Shown: positions 46,736 to 54,556 of the stretch, piece by piece
Position numbering within the stretch: position 1 is the first letter of the stretch
Layout of the letters: the number at the start of each line of letters is the position of its first letter
From: Sphingomonas melonis
GTDB lineage: Bacteria; Pseudomonadota; Alphaproteobacteria; Sphingomonadales; Sphingomonadaceae
Direction of reading: 5' to 3'
DNA: 64,000 nucleotides
NCBI RefSeq assembly: GCF_013409985.1
Contig: NZ_JACCBY010000004.1
Location: forward strand, 248,001-312,000
Translations under genes and position numbers: made by a program
The notes under the pieces: generated by a model
Told to the model about the DNA's origin: nothing
The model's input: only the letters and a program-made list of their open reading frames with translations
The model's database searches: none

Positions 46736-47833
46736 TCACCGGACTGGCGCCGCCGCGGTGCGGGCCAGCAGACGATCGATCGCGGCGAGGCTCGCGTCGA
46801 CGTCGGCGCGCGCCTGCCCGAGCGGCCCGTCGTCGAGCGCGTCCGCCACCGGCATCGGCCGATGCGGGGCAGGCTGGATGCGACCGCCCGGCACAAGGCT
46901 GACCAGTCCGGCCTCGGCAAGGGCATGCGCCTGGATATCGGCGCCGGCGCGCGACAGACGCAGGGCGCGCGCTACGTGAATGCGGCGCACGGTACCGAGG
47001 CCGACGATCAACCCCCAGGCGTCGCGCGCGCGCGCATTGCGCGAGCGGCCGGCAAGCGCCGCCAGCCCGCGCGCGTAACGGCGATCGATCCGATGCAGGC
47101 GCTCGAGGGATGCCTGTGCCGTGCGCGTCCAATGGGCGACGAGCGCGCTCGCGCGTTCCTCGGTCGTTACATCCAGCCGAAATGCAGCGCGAGGAACGCA
47201 GCCGGGCAACAGCGGCGCGCTGCCGCCAGGGCCACAGAGCATGGCGAGGTTGAGCGCCCAGCATCCCGATGGTGCTGCGGCGACATAGTGGGGGAGGGGG
47301 CCGCCCGGCAGATCGAGCAGCGCGTCGTGGCCAAGGGCTTCGGCAAAGGCAGGATCGGCGAGCAGCGCGTCGATGGCGCCGATGACGGGCCGCGTCATCC
47401 GTAGCGGGTGCTCCACAGGCATCGTGTCCAGCTCCAGCACGAAGGCGAGCGCCCCGGGGCCGGGGGGGCGCGCCAGCGCTGCCTGCGCCGCGTCGAGCAA
47501 GGCCAGCGCATCGGGTGCGAAGGGCCGCCTTGCGTCGACCATTTTGGCCAGCGTCGCCGCGGCTGCGGCGATCGCCGGGGATGCATGGTCGGCGAGCCAC
47601 AGCAGCACGGCGTCACGGCGGGGGTCGTGGGTGAGCAGCACCGCGTCATCATCGAACGTAGCGGCATGTGCCACGCCGGTCTCCCCTGCGCCGGCGTCGC
47701 GCCGATACGCGCGCCACGCTTCGGCAACGATGGCCAGCGCGTCGATCGCGCGATGTTCCGGATCGGAGAAGCGCATTGCGCTGTCGCACTGTCCGAGCGC
47801 GTAGGCGAGGGAGAGAAGATCAAGCGCAGCCAT
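46736..47833 (-). CDS. HTH-domain protein of unknown function, probably plasmid-associated
   Basis: A 365-residue protein, unassigned. The N-terminal part (about 1-240) is helical and acidic (MAALDLLSLAYALGQCDSAM, ALLDAAQAALARPPGPGALA). The C-terminal part has a winged HTH: AWGLIVGLGTVRRIHVARAL, then RLSRAGADIQAHALAEAGLV. The layout resembles plasmid-borne DUF1612/DUF1403-like proteins with a C-terminal HTH, but I cannot name the family with confidence. It lies between the partition genes and the recombinase and is divergent from the latter, so a role in maintenance or recombinase control is plausible only by position. Confidence 0.65.
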   Translation of the reverse strand: MAALDLLSLAYALGQCDSAMRFSDPEHRAIDALAIVAEAWRAYRRDAGAGETGVAHAATFDDDAVLLTHDPRRDAVLLWLADHASPAIAAAAATLAKMVDARRPFAPDALALLDAAQAALARPPGPGALAFVLELDTMPVEHPLRMTRPVIGAIDALLADPAFAEALGHDALLDLPGGPLPHYVAAAPSGCWALNLAMLCGPGGSAPLLPGCVPRAAFRLDVTTEERASALVAHWTRTAQASLERLHRIDRRYARGLAALAGRSRNARARDAWGLIVGLGTVRRIHVARALRLSRAGADIQAHALAEAGLVSLVPGGRIQPAPHRPMPVADALDDGPLGQARADVDASLAAIDRLLARTAAAPVR

Positions 47834-47912
47834 GGTTTACGCCATTGGCCTACAAATACTAAAATTACGAGGCAGCAGATTCAGCGCTGGAATACCACTT
47901 TGCATAATCACA

Positions 47913-47931
47913 CATTATGGTAACGATAATG
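47913..47931. promoter_or_regulatory. inverted repeat in the divergent HTH/recombinase region
   Basis: CATTAT and ATAATG form a perfect inverted pair across 7 bases in the AT-rich gap between the two divergent genes, the natural place for a shared operator or promoter. There is no further support. Confidence 0.3.
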
Positions 47932-47999
47932 CACTATTGAGAGGGTATGATGACGACAATCAGGCCGACTGCGGCTGGCGGGGCCCGGGTGCCGCGTGC

Positions 48000-49235
48000 A
48001 TGAGTGAGATCATCCTCCACCGTACCGAGGGTGCCAGCCTGCCGACGCGTGCCGCGCGGCGCACGCCGGAGCCGGCCGAGGTCCGGCTGACGCGCATCAT
48101 CACCGCCTTGCTGCCGCGGGGCGCGGTGCCGATCAGCGAACTCGGCTTCACCACGCAACTCGCCGCGATGGCGGAGGCGAGCAAGGCGGCGCTGGCGGCC
48201 GATCTCGCCTGCTATGCCGCCTGGTGCGCCGACGAGCGGCGCCAACCGTTGCCCGCGGACCCCGAGACGATCGTCTTTTACCTCGCGATGCTCGAAGCGC
48301 GTGGCGCCAAGCCCGCAACGCTGGCGCGCCGGGTCGCGAGCCTCGCCGGCGTCCATCACCTCTGCGGCCTGACGGAGGGCGCCCAGCCGCCGACCAGCCA
48401 TGCGATGGTCCGCTCCGCGCTGAAGGCGGTGCGCCGGCGTCGAGGGGCGGCGCAGTCCCAGGCCGCTCCGTTGCGCTTCGGCGCGGCGCTCGACCCCCAT
48501 AGCAAGGGCTTCACGCTGAGCGCGCTGCTGGCCGCCTGTGGTGGCGACCTCCAGGGACTGCGCGACGCGGCCTTGCTATCGCTCGGCTATGACGCGGGCC
48601 TGCGCGTCAGCGAGCTTGTCGGCGTTGAGGAGGCGCAGATCGAGCCGCAGGGGGACGGATCCGCGCTGCTGTTCATCCCGACGTCCAAGACCGATCAGGA
48701 AGGGCAGGGGGCCTGGGCGTGGCTGTCGCCGGATACCATGCGCCGGGTCGGTGCCTGGCTGGAGGCGAGCGCGATCCAGTCCGGGCCGATCTTCCGAAGG
48801 GTCGGGATCGACCGGCGCCGCGCGCGGGCGGCCGTGCCGCCGATGGCCTATGACGCTATTCCCGGCAATACGCGCCACTGGCAGGCGCGCCTGCGCGGCA
48901 CGCCGGCGCAGGCCGCGCGCACTGTCTATACGGTGGGTACCACGGCGCTGACCCGGCAGGGGGTCAATACGATCTACCGGCGGCTGGCGCTGAGCGCCTA
49001 TGATCAGGGGCTCGTCGCCATGCCGGCAGCCGAAGTCGGGGCGGCGGTACGGGCGATATCGACGCATTCGCTGCGCGTGGGCCTGACGCAGGATCTGTTT
49101 GCCGCCGGGGAGGATGGTGTCGGCATCGCGCAGGCGCTGCGCTGGTCGTCGCCGTCCACCGCGCTCCGCTACGGCCGCAAACTCGCCGCGCACAGCAACG
49201 TGGCGGCGCGCGTGCTGTCGCGCGTGCGGGGGTGA
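48000..49235 (+). CDS. tyrosine recombinase (XerC/D-like integrase)
   Basis: A 411-residue protein from the ATG at 48000, with the alternative frame upstream rejected because it lacks family sequence. The N-terminal core-binding domain contains PADPETIVFYLAMLEARGAK. The catalytic R1 lies in LLSLGYDAGLRVSELVGVEE. The HxxR pair is in ISTHSLRVGLTQDL, and the nucleophile Tyr is in STALRYGRKLAAHSNVAARV, near residue 391. It probably resolves plasmid dimers or mediates integration. Such genes are standard neighbours of rep/par in sphingomonad plasmids. A 79-bp 3' fragment nearly identical to its end occurs at 58514-58592. Confidence 0.9.
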   Translation: MSEIILHRTEGASLPTRAARRTPEPAEVRLTRIITALLPRGAVPISELGFTTQLAAMAEASKAALAADLACYAAWCADERRQPLPADPETIVFYLAMLEARGAKPATLARRVASLAGVHHLCGLTEGAQPPTSHAMVRSALKAVRRRRGAAQSQAAPLRFGAALDPHSKGFTLSALLAACGGDLQGLRDAALLSLGYDAGLRVSELVGVEEAQIEPQGDGSALLFIPTSKTDQEGQGAWAWLSPDTMRRVGAWLEASAIQSGPIFRRVGIDRRRARAAVPPMAYDAIPGNTRHWQARLRGTPAQAARTVYTVGTTALTRQGVNTIYRRLALSAYDQGLVAMPAAEVGAAVRAISTHSLRVGLTQDLFAAGEDGVGIAQALRWSSPSTALRYGRKLAAHSNVAARVLSRVRG

Positions 49236-49335
49236 GATCCTCGTCGCCGTCGCTTCTCGATCGCGCATGAGCTGGGCCACTGGCAGCATCATTGCGGCCG
49301 GTCGTCGGTCTGCCGGGCGAGTGAGATCGGGAGCT
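49236..49335 (+). pseudogene. fragment of an ImmA/IrrE-family metallopeptidase
   Basis: Starting at the recombinase stop, the frame encodes DPRRRRFSIAHELGHWQHHC, then GRSSVCRASEIGSFS. The zinc motif HExxHW and the following CRASE are the core of ImmA/IrrE (DUF955) proteins (RRFTLAHELGHW...CRAxEIG). About 33 codons survive. The sequence then runs into the IS5 transposase fragment on the opposite strand. A cut relic of a larger gene, with no start or end of its own. Confidence 0.65.
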
Positions 49336-49815
49336 TCAGCCAAAGCGGTGTCGGCATTGGACGGCAAGCCGATAATTGTGCCCCCGAACGTCGCATGCAA
49401 GGATCGGCAGATCCCCCTTTTTGCCCGCAGCCCCATGCTGGTGGACGCGGACGCAGGAACTGTCGATCATCACGATGCCGCCGTCATAGGCGCGGTTCAC
49501 GGCCTCCAGCAGCCGGTCCCAGACACCAGCGGCGCGCCAGCGCGTGAAGCGATTGTACAGCGTGGTGCGCGGGCCGTAGCGCTCGGGGACATCCCGCCAG
49601 GACGAGCCGGTCCGGAACCGCCAGAGGATGCCGTTGATCACCCGGCGGTCGTCCACGCGCTGCACGCCGCAGCTGTTGCGCGGCAACAGCGGCTCGATCA
49701 CCGACCATTTGTGATCCGTCAGTCGTCGAGCGGCAGCAGCGTGTGACGGCAAACTGGTCGGCTCGACGCCAATGACGCGCAAACCCAATCGTGCGAATTT
49801 GTCATTAACCTCCAT
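49336..49815 (-). mobile_element. truncated IS5-family transposase
   Basis: A 159-residue product. The N-terminal IS5 pattern is intact: RRLTDHKWSVIEPLLPRNSC, then GVQRVDDRRVINGILWRFRT, SWRDVPERYGPRTTLYNRFT, and the first catalytic Asp in IVMIDSSCVRVHQHGAAGKK. After GKKGDLP the sequence departs from the family (CDVRGHNYRLAVQCRHRFG), so the second half with the remaining DDE residues is gone. The element is a 5' fragment cut at the ImmA/IrrE relic, and is inactive. The start could be any of several Met codons. Confidence 0.8.
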
Positions 49816-49855
49816 ATCTTATGCCCAACTGGCAAGAAGCCAGGGGGCAGTGATA

Positions 49856-50857
49856 ATGCGGATGCGCGGGGAAGTGCCGGCCGGCCGGCGGAACCAGGCA
49901 ATCGACAGTCTGCGTGGTTTGCTCGTGCTGGCCGTCATCGCCGGCCATTATTACGAGCTGAGCGACCGATATGGGTTCCTGGCATGGCTCGGCGCCGGCG
50001 TCCGGATGCCGCTGTTCATCGGTCTTGCCGGCTATCTGTTCAATCTCGAGAGTGCCCGCACCCGGCCGCTGGCGATCACGCTGCGCAAATACGGGCAGCG
50101 GCTGATCATCCCCTGGGCGGTCGCGTGCGCGGTGTATCTGACCAGCGCAACGCAGCTCACGCCGCTGTCGCTGCTGACCGTACCGTTGCGGCCGCCGTTC
50201 CACTTCTGGTTCGTGCCGGTGATGATGACCTTCATCCTCATAGCCGCGCTGAGCCGGCGCTCGCCGCTCTCCATGCTCGGCGTCGCGATCCCGGTCAGTA
50301 TCGCCGCCATGTACCTGCTCGGTGTCCAGCACGTCATCCAGCAGGGCTATGCAGCCTGGCTGCCCGATCGCCGCTTCTTCATCTATCCCATCTATTTCTT
50401 CTACGGCCTGTGGGTCGCCCAGCGCCGGCTCGATCGCACGAAGCTGTATGCGGCGCTGGCGTTGGCGCCGATCGGCCTGTTGTGGTGGTGCACGCTGTAC
50501 GTCCACCCCTCGATCCCCGGTGAAGTGGCTGCCAGCCTCATCACCTCTTTGTCGCTGATCTGCCTGCTGCCCGGCATCCGCAGTGCGTCGCTGGTCCTTC
50601 CTCTGATCGGCGGCATCGGACGGCAAAGCCTGTTCTTCTATCTGTGGCACCCGATGGTTTTCGCGCTCTGGTCGAGTTCGGGCGTGATCGGCATGCCGAT
50701 GCTGCTGCTCTCGATCGCGACCTTGTTCGCCGGCTGCGCCTTGCTCGCGCGCAGCGACGCCGCCACCCGCGTCTTCGGCATCACCCGCCGCCCGCCCCGG
50801 CCCTCGTCCGAGGTCATCGCGGTGGACCCAATGCCCTTGCGGGAACGCAGCGCATGA
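49856..50857 (+). CDS. acyltransferase-3-type membrane protein
   Basis: A 333-residue integral membrane protein of the acyltransferase 3 (OafA-like) family. The hallmark is near the N-terminus: RNQAIDSLRGLLVLAVIAGH, with the catalytic His in AGH. Ten or so membrane segments follow (FHFWFVPVMMTFILIAALSR, FFIYPIYFFYGLWVAQRRLD, SLFFYLWHPMVFALW). The family adds acetyl or other acyl groups to sugars of surface polysaccharides. The ATG at 49856 is preferred as it starts right before the conserved core. The stop overlaps the next gene's start, suggesting an operon with the hydrolase. Confidence 0.85.
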   Translation: MRMRGEVPAGRRNQAIDSLRGLLVLAVIAGHYYELSDRYGFLAWLGAGVRMPLFIGLAGYLFNLESARTRPLAITLRKYGQRLIIPWAVACAVYLTSATQLTPLSLLTVPLRPPFHFWFVPVMMTFILIAALSRRSPLSMLGVAIPVSIAAMYLLGVQHVIQQGYAAWLPDRRFFIYPIYFFYGLWVAQRRLDRTKLYAALALAPIGLLWWCTLYVHPSIPGEVAASLITSLSLICLLPGIRSASLVLPLIGGIGRQSLFFYLWHPMVFALWSSSGVIGMPMLLLSIATLFAGCALLARSDAATRVFGITRRPPRPSSEVIAVDPMPLRERSA

Positions 50858-52236
50858 CATCAGCAAAGGTCCTGGCGCGCACCGGCGTGCTCACCCTAGC
50901 CTGGCTCGCGGTCCTGCCGATCTTCACGATGCTGCTCGGCGCGATGGTGCCGATCGTGCCATGGTTGCGCGTCTTCGCCAGCGATATCGTGCCCAATTGG
51001 GTGTCCTGGTTCCTGTTGGGGGCGCTGATCATCGGTGCGCTGGGCGTCCTGGCGCATCGTGCGCACGCGACGCGGGTCACGCTCGGGCTGATCGCAGCCG
51101 CGGCCGGAACGGCGCTGGCGGCTGGGATCGTCATGCTCCATCTGCTGCAAGTGGCCTGGGCCAATGGCGCCCGGATAGACCTGCTCAGCACCCTGTCGGT
51201 GCGCCAATTCAGCGAGGCCGCCAGTCCCGACCGGAGCCTCGTCTATGCGCGACGGCAAGGCGAGGCGCTGTGGCTCGACGTCTATCAGCCGGCCGACGTG
51301 CAGGCCGGCCCGCATCGTCCTGTCCTGGTCGTCGTTCATGGCGGTGGTTTCATCGAAGGCAGCCGGCGGGTCGGCGCCGCCAACATGCGCCGCTACGCCG
51401 ATAGCGGCTGGATCGTGGTGAGCATCGACTATCGCTTGGCGCGACCCGACCGGCCGACCTGGAACCTCGCCACGCACGACGTCCGTTGCGCCCTGCGTTG
51501 GGTCGCTGCGCATTCGCGCAGGCTCCATGCCGATGCCGACCGGGTTACGCTGTTCGGCGTATCGGCGGGCGGCAATCTGGCGATGGCCGCCGCCTATACG
51601 AATGACGATGGTGCGGACGACGCGCGCTGCGGGTCGCGCACGCCATCGATCGCCGCGGTCATCGTCAAGGCGCCGCTGATTTCGCCGCTGGCCTCCTGGC
51701 AGCGGAAAGGCGAGTTGCAGGGGCAGCAGCGCCTGTACATGAGCCGCTATATCGGTGGTCCCCCCGAGCGCTACCCCGAACGTTACGCCGCGCTGGACCT
51801 GCGGCGGCTCAGCACGCCCGGCAATCCGCCGACGTTGATCCTCGCTGGGAAAAACGATCCGCTGCTGCCGGCAGCCAGCGTCGAGGATTTTGTGCGCCGG
51901 TCGCTGGCGGCAGGCAACGCCGTGGATCTGGTCATGCTTCCCTATTCGGGCCACAATTTCAATACGACCTTCAACAGCATCACCAACCAGCTGTCGATCG
52001 CGACGATTACGTGGTTTATGAACCGCTATTCGAAGAAGCCTCCGGAGTCTCAATCCACCAAGGCCACGCCGCCCGTGCGCAGCCTGGCGGCTAGCGCCTC
52101 GCTGGTTCGGGGGCGCACGACGGTATCATCCGTGCCGTACAGCAGGAACGCAGGCGGATCACCGGCGCCGGCCCACGTCACCGGCGGCGTTTCCACGGGA
52201 TCGCACACCTGGCCGAAGGCGGCGAGGCCGGCATAG
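50854..52236 (+). CDS. membrane-anchored alpha/beta hydrolase (esterase), antisense-fused C-terminus
   Basis: A 460-residue protein. Four or so N-terminal membrane segments (about 1-110) precede an alpha/beta-hydrolase domain with HGGGF oxyanion motif (VLVVVHGGGFIEGSRR) and nucleophile GVSAGG (LFGVSAGGNLAMAAAY). The Asp in AGKNDPLLPAASVEDF and His in YSGHNFNTTF complete the domain. It is coupled to the acyltransferase (ATGA), so the pair may acylate and deacylate a surface sugar. The last about 60 residues (from KKPPESQSTKATPPVRS) are unlike the family. They are the antisense reading of a broken esterase on the minus strand (52050-52250), so the original stop was lost at a junction near 52040. 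Confidence 0.82.
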   Translation: MTSAKVLARTGVLTLAWLAVLPIFTMLLGAMVPIVPWLRVFASDIVPNWVSWFLLGALIIGALGVLAHRAHATRVTLGLIAAAAGTALAAGIVMLHLLQVAWANGARIDLLSTLSVRQFSEAASPDRSLVYARRQGEALWLDVYQPADVQAGPHRPVLVVVHGGGFIEGSRRVGAANMRRYADSGWIVVSIDYRLARPDRPTWNLATHDVRCALRWVAAHSRRLHADADRVTLFGVSAGGNLAMAAAYTNDDGADDARCGSRTPSIAAVIVKAPLISPLASWQRKGELQGQQRLYMSRYIGGPPERYPERYAALDLRRLSTPGNPPTLILAGKNDPLLPAASVEDFVRRSLAAGNAVDLVMLPYSGHNFNTTFNSITNQLSIATITWFMNRYSKKPPESQSTKATPPVRSLAASASLVRGRTTVSSVPYSRNAGGSPAPAHVTGGVSTGSHTWPKAARPA

Positions 52237-52250
52237 GCGATCCTGCCTGC
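52050..52250 (-). pseudogene. 3' remnant of an alpha/beta-hydrolase/esterase
   Basis: The minus strand encodes AYAGLAAFGQVCDPVETPPV and GDPPAFLLYGTDDTVVRPRT, then SEALAARLRTGGVALVD. The PPxxLLxGTDDTxVRPRxSExLAxxLR block is the catalytic-Asp region of BD-FAE-type esterases. The usual remainder with the catalytic His (LYPGVGHIG) is missing. Only about 60 codons survive. The relic overlaps, antisense, the 3' end of the plus-strand hydrolase. Confidence 0.7.
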
Positions 52251-52294
52251 CCCAACCGGTAACGATGCGGGGCGTCGGGTCGGCATCGGAAATC

Positions 52295-53323
52295 TCAACC
52301 CGCGTCCATCGGCGCGCGCGCTGTTGATCGTCGCGGGATCAGCGTTGGCGCGACCTGTCGTACGCCGGTTGCCTGCGTTTTCCGTCCCGCGATCAACATC
52401 TCCAGCGCGATCGTCGCGATCTGGTCGAACGGCACGCGGACGCTGGTAAGCGGTGTCGGCAGGCGCCCGACGATCGGGATGTCGTTGTAGCCGACCAGGG
52501 ACACGTCCTCGGGCACGCGCAGGCCGAGGTTGACCAGTGCCGACATCGCGCCGATCGCGGTGTTGTCGTTGACCGCGAAAATCGCGGTGGGGCGGGGATC
52601 GAGCCGCATCAGGCGCAGTGCGGCGTCGGTGCCGGCGTCGATGCTGAAACTCGATTCGACGATATGATCGTCGCTCGGGGCAAGGCCTTGCTCCGCCATC
52701 GCCTGTCGATAGCCGGCCAATCGTCCGCTCGCGCTCGATGCGTAGGACGGCCCCGCGATGATCCCGATCCGCCGATGGCCCAGGTCGATCAGGTGCCGCG
52801 TCGCGAGATAGCCGCCGAGCTGATCGTCGCCGATCGCCGAGGAGCTTTCGCCATCGGTGCGCAGCGCGAGCACATAGGCGATGCCGCGCTCGGCGAGCGC
52901 GCGGGGCAGTTCGTCGCCGTCGCGCGCGGTCGCCAGGATCAGCCCGTCGACGCCGCGTTGCAATAGCAGCTCGGCAGCGCGCGCTTCCTCCTCGACGCGG
53001 TCGCCGGTCGTCGCCACCAGCGCCATCCGGCCGGTGCGCGCGCAGGCGGCGGCGATCGCCTCGTACAGCATCGCCATCACCGTGTCGGTCAGCCGCGGCA
53101 CGATGACCCCGATCGTCATCGTCTGGCCGCGGCGCAGGCTTGCTGCCGCACTGTCACGAACATAGCCCAGCTCCGCCGCGACCTGACGCACGCGCCGCGC
53201 CGTCTCGTTGTCCGCCACCGGCAGCCGCTCGTCGAGGATCCGCGAGACGGTCGACTTGGAGACGCCGGCGGCGGCGGCGACGCTGTGCAACGTCACCCGC
53301 GCGGTCCGGATGCCACTTTCCAT
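52295..53323 (-). CDS. LacI-family transcriptional regulator
   Basis: A 342-residue protein from the ATG at 53323. HTH: VTLHSVAAAAGVSKSTVSRI, hinge ELGYVRDSAAASLRRGQTMT, then the sugar-binding domain (HLIDLGHRRIGIIAGPSYAS, PTAIFAVNDNTAIGAMSALV, VPEDVSLVGYNDIPIVGRLP). Longer upstream frames exist but lack LacI sequence. It is divergent from the DapA-like/MFS/porin unit, and the gap contains a perfect CGGGAACGTTCCCG palindrome, so it is likely their repressor. The inducer is presumably a sugar acid (inference). Confidence 0.92.
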   Translation of the reverse strand: MESGIRTARVTLHSVAAAAGVSKSTVSRILDERLPVADNETARRVRQVAAELGYVRDSAAASLRRGQTMTIGVIVPRLTDTVMAMLYEAIAAACARTGRMALVATTGDRVEEEARAAELLLQRGVDGLILATARDGDELPRALAERGIAYVLALRTDGESSSAIGDDQLGGYLATRHLIDLGHRRIGIIAGPSYASSASGRLAGYRQAMAEQGLAPSDDHIVESSFSIDAGTDAALRLMRLDPRPTAIFAVNDNTAIGAMSALVNLGLRVPEDVSLVGYNDIPIVGRLPTPLTSVRVPFDQIATIALEMLIAGRKTQATGVRQVAPTLIPRRSTARAPMDAG

Positions 53324-53429
53324 ACTCTTAGCTCCTGCCATCCCCGGTCGTGCGGGCGACAGCCTGCCCGTTTGTCCCGACGAAATGCCCGAAAGCAGCA
53401 ATTGACACCAGCATCTTTCAGATCGATAA

Positions 53430-53443
53430 CGGGAACGTTCCCG
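53430..53443. promoter_or_regulatory. candidate LacI operator before the DapA-like gene
   Basis: Perfect 14-bp palindrome CGGGAACGTTCCCG with central CG, 40 bp before the DapA-like start and about 107 bp from the divergent lacI start. Confidence 0.65.
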
Positions 53444-53482
53444 CAAACGATCCAACGTTGCGGTAGAAGCAGGAGAGCGACG

Positions 53483-54445
53483 ATGAGCCTTCACGATCCC
53501 GAAACCCGCCCGACGACCCGCCCCGCGCCCGAGAAGGTCATGGACCTGCGCGGCCTCAACCCGGCGCCGGTGACCGTCTTCACCAAGGACGGCCAGGTCG
53601 ACTACGAACAGAATGCGAAGCTCGCCAAATGGCTGGTCTCGGTCGAAGGCGTGAAGAGCCTCGTCATTCTCGGCCATGCCGGCGAAGGCACGTTCCTGAC
53701 CCAGGACGAGCAGGTGAAGCTGATCGAATGTCTGGTCGCTGCGGTCGACGTGCCGATCATCGCCGGCATCACCGGCGAGGGCACCGAGGTTGCGGCGCGC
53801 GAGGCGCAGCGCGCGGCCGACGCCGGCGCGACCGGCGCGCTCGTCTATCCGAGCCATGGCTGGCTGCGCTTCGGCTATCAGTTCGGCGCGCCGCAGGATC
53901 GCTACAAGGCGATCTACGAAGCCTCCGGCCTGCAATGCATCCTGTTCCAATATCCGGACGTCACCAAGGCGACCTACAACCTCCAGACGCAGCTCGAGAT
54001 CGCGGCGCAGCCCGGCGTGGTCGCGACCAAGAACGGCGTGCGCAACATGAAGCGTTGGGACACCGAAATCCCGGTGCTGCGCAACGCATTCCCCGAGCTG
54101 CAGATCCTGACCTGCCACGACGAATATCTGCTGCACACGATGTTCGACGTCGACGGTGCGCTGGTCGGTTATGGCAATGTCGCGCCCGAACTGCTCGTCG
54201 AGCTGATCGCGGCGGGCAAGGCCAAGGATTATGCCAAGGCGAGGGCGCTGCACGACCAGCTGCTGCCGGTGACGAAAAACATCTATCATCGCGGCAGCCA
54301 TATGGAGGGCACCGTCGCGCTGAAGATCGCGCTGCGCGCGCGCGGCATCATCGACAATGCGATCGTCCGATCGCCGCTGCTCGACCTGACGCCCGAGGCC
54401 GAGCGCGAGATCGAAGCCGCACTGAAGGAGGCCGCGATCATCTGA
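53483..54445 (+). CDS. dihydrodipicolinate-synthase-family lyase (DapA-like aldolase/dehydratase)
   Basis: A 320-residue TIM-barrel protein. Family motifs: NPAPVTVFTKDGQVDYE, VILGHAGEGTFLTQDEQ (GGTGE site), and the Schiff-base lysine in PGVVATKNGVRN, near residue 180. Y in GALVYPSHGW occupies the proton-relay position. Chromosomal dapA is a housekeeping gene. Here it sits behind a LacI operator with transport genes, which favours a catabolic relative such as a 2-keto-3-deoxy-sugar-acid dehydratase or aldolase rather than lysine synthesis. A terminator-like hairpin separates it from the MFS gene. Confidence 0.85.
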   Translation: MSLHDPETRPTTRPAPEKVMDLRGLNPAPVTVFTKDGQVDYEQNAKLAKWLVSVEGVKSLVILGHAGEGTFLTQDEQVKLIECLVAAVDVPIIAGITGEGTEVAAREAQRAADAGATGALVYPSHGWLRFGYQFGAPQDRYKAIYEASGLQCILFQYPDVTKATYNLQTQLEIAAQPGVVATKNGVRNMKRWDTEIPVLRNAFPELQILTCHDEYLLHTMFDVDGALVGYGNVAPELLVELIAAGKAKDYAKARALHDQLLPVTKNIYHRGSHMEGTVALKIALRARGIIDNAIVRSPLLDLTPEAEREIEAALKEAAII

Positions 54446-54465
54446 TCGGCGCTTTTGCCCAGCAA

Positions 54466-54493
54466 CGCTGCCGGACCCGCGGGTCCGGCAGCG
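54466..54493 (+). terminator. hairpin after the DapA-like gene
   Basis: CGCTGCCGGACCC pairs perfectly with GGGTCCGGCAGCG over a 2-base loop, 20 bp after the stop. No clear T-run follows, so it may attenuate rather than end transcription into the MFS gene. Confidence 0.6.
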
Positions 54494-54556
54494 TCTTCCC
54501 GATAGACAGACGCGTAGCCGATCCACTCGGACATACGCGCAAATGGGAGAGGATTC

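Noticed and set aside
53483..54445. DapA-like gene as the lysine-biosynthesis dapA
   Set aside because: Context (LacI operator, MFS importer, porin) points to a catabolic family member.
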